Shown here: piece after piece, positions 58,946-64,000 of the stretch | How the letters are laid out: the number at the start of each line of letters is the position of its first letter | Numbering within the stretch: position 1 is the first letter of the stretch | Source of the DNA: Myxocyprinus asiaticus | Lineage: Eukaryota > Chordata > Actinopteri > Cypriniformes > Catostomidae | Direction of reading: 5' to 3' | Assembly (NCBI RefSeq): GCF_019703515.2 | Contig: NC_059363.1 | Span: 769,001-833,000 of the forward strand | DNA length: 64,000 nucleotides | Translations under genes and position numbers: made by a program | The notes under the pieces: model-generated | The model's input: only the letters and a program-made list of their open reading frames with translations | Databases searched by the model: none | Told to the model about the DNA's origin: nothing

Positions 58946-59340
58946 TATGATGCGTTAACTGAGGTGATAAATGATCAATAACAACACGAAAGAGACTCCC
59001 GCGTGGAAGTTCCTGCACAGAACTTCAGACGCTCAAACTCCTGAAATGTCCAAATAATCCAAAATGTCTTGCAGGTAGATTAAATAAACGGTAGTCAAAC
59101 TTCTTGCAGTCTAGACTTTCAGCATTACGATCTCAGCAGGAACTCAGTAAGTTCAAATGAAGCTGTTACAGTGTAGCGCTGATGATGATTATTCTTTCCT
59201 TGACACAATGTACCACTGAATCACTGCGACTTAAACTGAGAGTTCTACACGCGCTACATGCAGAGAGACATCAGAGCCACGCCTCCTCCTCTCGAGTGAC
59301 GTGCAGCTCAACCAATCAGAAGCAGCGAAAAGACAGCGCA
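58946..59340 (-). promoter_or_regulatory. 5' UTR and likely promoter of crim1-like gene
   Basis: The sequence upstream of the start codon is locally GC- and CpG-richer than its surroundings. It contains a CCAAT box (59312-59316), a GCCACGCC GC/KLF-type box (59276-59283) and a TGACGT half-CRE (59297-59302), all within 40 bp. No convincing TATA box is seen. The transcription start is not determinable from sequence alone. Confidence 0.4.
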
Positions 59341-59687
59341 CTCATGCCAGCAGCTGAATGAAGCAGTGAGGTTTTATCAACAGATTATTGCCTTTCATTT
59401 TTATTTCTATTGTCTTTTCCTTTCTGCTTTTTTTTTTTTTTTTCACGTTATTATTATTATTAGTAGTAGTTGTAGTATCATTATTATTTTTGCATGGACC
59501 TGCTGACCATCTGCTCTTTTGTCCATATATTTTTATAAGCACCTTTCCATATCATTCAACATCTTGCTAAACATATTTTTTTTTCTAAATAATTTATTTT
59601 CACACTATACAGCCTTTATTTTTAATACCTCATATTTCTGTATTGTATTGTATTTATTTCCTATTTTTTATTTTTGCTTTCAGAATC

Positions 59688-62275
59688 AGAATCAGAATGA
59701 GCTTTATTGCCAAGTATGCTTACACATACAAGGAATTTGTCTTGGTGACAGGAGCTTCCAGTGTACAACAATACAAAAACAGCAGCAAGACATAGATAAT
59801 AATAAAAAATAAAAAATAGTTATACACATACGTACATACACACACAGACACACACATACATACATACACACATGCACTAATCTAATACAAATCTGTTATT
59901 TGTTATGTACAGTGCAAATGTTTTTTTTTTGTTGTTGTTGTTGTTTTTTTCTCTCAGAGGAATGAAATGGCAGAAGAGGTTGGATGTGTTGAATAAATAT
60001 TAAAAAAAAAAGACTAAACTGTGTATTGCACATAGTTATTGCTCAATGGGGCAATTTAACTGTTCATGAGATGGATAGCCTGAGGGAAAAAACTGTTCCT
60101 GTGCCTGACGGTTCTGGTGTTCAGAGCTCTGAAGCATCGGCCAGAAGGCAACAGTTCAAAAAGGTAGTGGGCAGGGTGAGTGGGGTCCAGAGTGATTTTT
60201 CCAGCCTTTTTCCTCACTCTGGAAGTGTATAGTTCTTGAAGAGGGGGCAGGGGGCAACCAATAATCCTCTCAGAGGTCCGAACTGTCCTTTGTAGTCTTC
60301 TGATGTCTGATTTCGTAGCTAAACCAAACCAGACAGTTATTGAAGTGCAGAGGACAGACTCAATGACCGCTGAGTAGAACTGTATCAGCAGCACCTGTGG
60401 CAGGTTACATTTTCTTAGCTGGCGAAGGAAGTACAACCTCTGCTGGGCCTTTTTCACAATGGAGTCAATGTGGGTCTCCCACTTCAGGTCCTGTGAGATG
60501 GTAGTGCCCAGGAACCTGAATGACTCCACTGCTGCCACAGTGCTGTTTAGAATGGTGAGGGGGGTCAGTGTTGGGGTGTTCCTCCTAAAGTCCACAATCA
60601 CCTCCACCATTTGAGCGTGTTCAGCTCAAGGTTGTTTTGACTGCACCAGACAGCCAGCTGTTCAACCTCCCTTCTGTATGCAGACTCATCGTCATCTCAG
60701 ATGAGGCCGATGACAGTGGTGTCGTCTGCAAACTTCAGGAGCTTGACAGAGGGGTCCTTTGCGATGCAGTTGTTGGTGTAGAGGGAGAAGAGTAGTGGAG
60801 AGAGCACACATCCCTGGGGGGCACCAGTGCTGATTGTTCAGGTGCTGGAAGTTAGTTTCCCCTGTCTCACAAGCTGCTGCCTGTCCGTCAGAATGCTGGT
60901 AATCCACTGACAGATAGACACGGGAACAGAGAGTTGGTGTAATTTAGTCCAGAGAATAGCTGGGATGATGGTGTTGAAAGCTGAACTGAAGTCTACAAAA
61001 AGGATCCTTGCATATGTCCCTGGTCTGTCCAGATGTTGCAGGATATGATGGAATCCCATGTTGACTGCATCATCCACAGACCTGTTTGCTCAATAAGCAA
61101 ATTGAAGGTGATCTAGAAAGGGACCAGTGATGTCCTTCAGGTGGGCCAACACCGGTCTCTCAAATGATTTCATGACCACAGACGTCAGGGTGTCAGGTCT
61201 GTAGTCATTAAGTCCTGTGATTTTTGGTTTCTTTGGGATGGGGATGATAGTGGAACGTTTGAAGCAGCATGGGACTTCACACTGCTCCAGTGATCCATTG
61301 AAGATCTGTGTGAAGATGGGGGCCAGCTGGTTAGCACAGGATCGAAGACACGCTGGTGAGACGCCATCTGGGCCCTGTGCTTTCCTTATCCTTTGTTTTC
61401 GAAAGACTTGGCTCACATCATCTTTACAGATCTTAAGTGCAGGTTGAGTAGCAGGAGGGGGGTTGCAGGAGGTATTGGTGTTTGTGTGAAGTGAAGGTCA
61501 GAGTGGGTGTGGGGTGTGAGATTGGGCCTTTCAAATCTGCAGTAGAACACATTCAGGTCGTCAACCAGTTGTTGGTCCACCACAGGGTTGAGGGTAGGAG
61601 TGCTGTAATTTGTGAGTTGTTTCATGCCACTCCACACTGATGCAGAGTCGTTAGCTGAAAACTTGTTTTTCAGCTTCTCAGAGTAGCTTCTTTTAGCCAC
61701 TCTGATTTCCTTATTCAGTGTGTTCCTGGCCTGATTGTACAAGACTTTATTCCCACCCCTGGAAGCATCCTCTTTGGCCTGATGAAGCTGCCTGAGCTCT
61801 GCTGTAAACCACGGTTTGTCGTTGTTGAACTTTAAATAAGTCCTAGTAGGGATGCACATATCCTCACAGAAACTAATATATGATCTAACAGTATCTGTGA
61901 GCTCGTCCAGATTGGTGTCTGCAGCCTCAAAAACACTCCAATCAGTGCAGTCAAAGCAGGTTTGTAGTTCCCGCTCTGCTTCATTGGTCCATCGCTTTAC
62001 AGTCTTTACTACAGGTTTAGCAGATTCTAATTTCTGCCTGTAAGTTGGAAGAAGATGAACCAGACAGTGATCAGAGAGTCCCAAAGCTGCTCTAGGGACA
62101 GAGCGATATGCTTCCTTTATTGTTGTGTAGCAATGATCCAGTATATTTCGTCTCTGGTGGGGCATGTAATGTGCTGTTTGTATTTGGGCAGTTCACGTGT
62201 GAGATTTGCTTTGTTAAAATCACCAAGACAGTAACAGTCTGCTGTAACGCTTCAGTTTCACCCTGGAGATAAGTT
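59688..62275 (-). mobile_element. L2-like non-LTR retrotransposon, 5'-truncated
   Basis: Broken ORF pieces: 62165-61413 (NNDKPWFTAELRQLHQAKED, SANDSASVWSGMKQLTNY), 61416-61090 (AQGPDGVSPACLRSCANQ), 61077-60838 ([17 protein letters not shown]) and 60610-60056 (FRFLGTTISQDLKWETH). A frameshifted GDFNKANL endonuclease end lies upstream of 62165. The FADD motif remains near 60725 but is followed by a stop. The 3' end is the TTCTGATTCTGATTCTG microsatellite-like terminus (about 59688-59700) expected for L2. It belongs to a different subfamily from the 54890-57583 copy and resembles the plus-strand fragment at 41290. Confidence 0.87.
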
Positions 62276-64000
62276 TATTTGTATTTATTTATTTATTTAT
62301 TTATTGTACATGGACTGTGGTAGTTTTTAAAGTAACTTGGAATACTATGTAAAAACCATTGAACATTATTATAATTATCCAGTACCCTGAAAAATATCAA
62401 TGTACCACCACAGTACTTTTATTAAATTTTTGTATACAATAACGAACATTCACAGAAATCCTCTTGCCTACATAAGGAACACATGGACACAGACAGCAGT
62501 CAGTAGTAGCGCTGAATGATCACACATGATCCACATCAGTCGGGTGTAATGATCTGTGCATCTAATACATTCATTACACTCTTTGTCTGCAAAGTTCTAT
62601 ATTTTCTTTATCTCTCGTCCCAGAGACAAAGCTCCATTCATTCATTCATTCATTCATTCAATAAATTAATACTTTTACCAGTATTTCTCAACCAAGATCA
62701 ACACAAAGAACCATGTGAAGAGATTTCTCCTCTGTTATTTCTCCATGACAGTCTGCTGTGCTCTCTGACCCTGTGACCTTTGACACCGAGGTGGAAACTT
62801 GACCCTTAATATAATCAGAGTAGGAGTCTCCAAAGGTCAGAGGTCACAGCCTGTGTGTATGTATTTGCATATGTGTGTGTGTGATGACTCTGTATCTGCA
62901 GTAACACTCTTGTGTTTCTCCTTTAGCAAGATAACTGCACGTGTGACATGCGCAGGCAATCGACGGACAGTTTTACATGCATCTGCTCTCAATATAAGTG
63001 AAGAGCGTCTCGTGGAGTGAACGTCTCCCAGCACTCACTGTGAAGTGGCTGCTCAAATCCTGAACTTATCTCAGCAGAAGAGAGAGAAGATCCTCAGTTG
63101 AAGGCTTGATGTGGAAACTTTAGATAGGGAAAGGTTTCCCGCACTTACTACACACGTGCTTCTCAACTGGTTTTGCTTCAGGAACCAGATTTTACTTTGG
63201 AAATCAAGTGGCAACCCGGTCATGAACCCGGTTGCTTGTTTATTATGTACAAAAGTAAATACAATTGTCCTAAAAAATCAAACAAATTTACATTATTAAT
63301 AATTTTTCCATGAACTGCATAGGCCCAACAATATGCAAAAATATGAACATACCATTAGCTAAATAAGAAAATGGACAATTCTGGATTGTAAATGTCTCTT
63401 GAAATTCAATAGTTTCATGCTCTCAGCAGCCAATAATATGCACACTATACATATTGCACATTACAAAAATAGTATGAACAGTCAATTAGTAGTATGCTAT
63501 TTTGAACATAGCCAATGTGCAAAGCAAGATACACTATATAAAATTTTCATAATTTTAACAGAAAAAGAATGTGAAAATTCTACAATAAAAAAACGTACCT
63601 CACCATATACGATGAAAATGATCATTAAAAATACACATGCAATTTTACAGTAATACATTGGGAAAAAAATATGTTTTTTTAGATGTAAAAAGTATGAATT
63701 ACCTCATAGTTAACAGTAAAAATCTATATTATTATATAATAAAACAATGCATGTAATTTTACAGTAAAATATTACACGAAAAAAAGTATAAATGACCTTA
63801 CAGTTAGCTGTCAAATTTTATATCATGTTCAACAAGACAGTTAAATTACGGTAAAAAACAACAACAATTAGGCGTTCCCAGAAGTCCCTGCCTGACCCAT
63901 CACATTTGATTATATATTATTGAGTAGTTATGTTTCTTATTATTTTTGATATCAGTAATATGTATTTAGGGTGTTTTAAATTACATTATATGTTGTTTAA
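62276..64000. other. intergenic, nothing recognised
   Basis: AT-rich sequence upstream of the gene beyond the LINE. Only a CCATGG-like scrap (62300-62430) and the ATTC microsatellite. No supported exon on either strand. Confidence 0.5.
62634..62660 (+). repeat. (ATTC)n microsatellite
   Basis: Seven ATTC units upstream of the gene. Confidence 0.9.

Noticed and set aside
58448..58981. 177-codon plus-strand frame
   Set aside because: Antisense shadow of GC-rich exon 1 and its flank.

Overview
The window reads as vertebrate, teleost-like nuclear DNA, probably cyprinid. It is AT-rich and intron-dominated. It holds many tRNA-derived SINE copies, L2-type LINE fragments, a Tc1-type transposase relic and numerous short inverted-repeat elements of kinds common in carp and zebrafish relatives. 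There is no bacterial-style gene packing. The organism call is inference from repeat content and gene structure.

The main gene is on the minus strand and spans 58945 down to 7550. It encodes a CRIM1-family transmembrane protein (cysteine-rich motor neuron 1 family, a BMP-binding membrane protein). I rebuilt 15 coding exons with GT-AG junctions. They join without a frame break into 2811 nt, or 936 residues plus stop. The order is signal peptide, IGFBP-N domain, two related short cysteine modules, a paired CxxV-CPP unit, two VWC domains, four antistasin-like repeats, three VWC domains, a Ser/Thr-rich stalk, one membrane helix and a short cytoplasmic tail. Compared with mammalian CRIM1 as I remember it, the sixth VWC is absent, one N-terminal cysteine unit is missing or replaced, the RGD site reads RAG, and the tail is unrelated. 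This may be a divergent paralogue rather than the plain orthologue.

At the left edge, two plus-strand exons (2124-2239 and 5464-5521) join in phase. They form the last 57 residues of an unidentified gene that converges on the crim1-like gene. Candidate poly(A) signals of the two genes lie about 250 bp apart.

Mobile DNA: nine copies of one tRNA-derived SINE, three with clear target-site duplications and two nested inside inverted-repeat elements. There are three L2-like LINE fragments: 41290-42245 on +, 54890-57583 on - and 59688-62275 on -. A Tc1-like relic lies at 52413-52712. A 2.5-kb long-inverted-repeat (foldback) element sits in intron 9, with a solo arm in intron 8. Several TTAA-flanked MITEs are present. 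Tandem arrays include a telomere-like G-rich minisatellite (46684-47395) and a 67-bp minisatellite (38415-39000), both in intron 3.

The most unusual structural feature is a 465-bp copy of the intron 9/exon 10 boundary. It is identical by eye to its source and is pasted 3.4 kb away between 10-bp direct repeats (19079-19564). I see no prokaryotic-type system, CRISPR array or rRNA gene.
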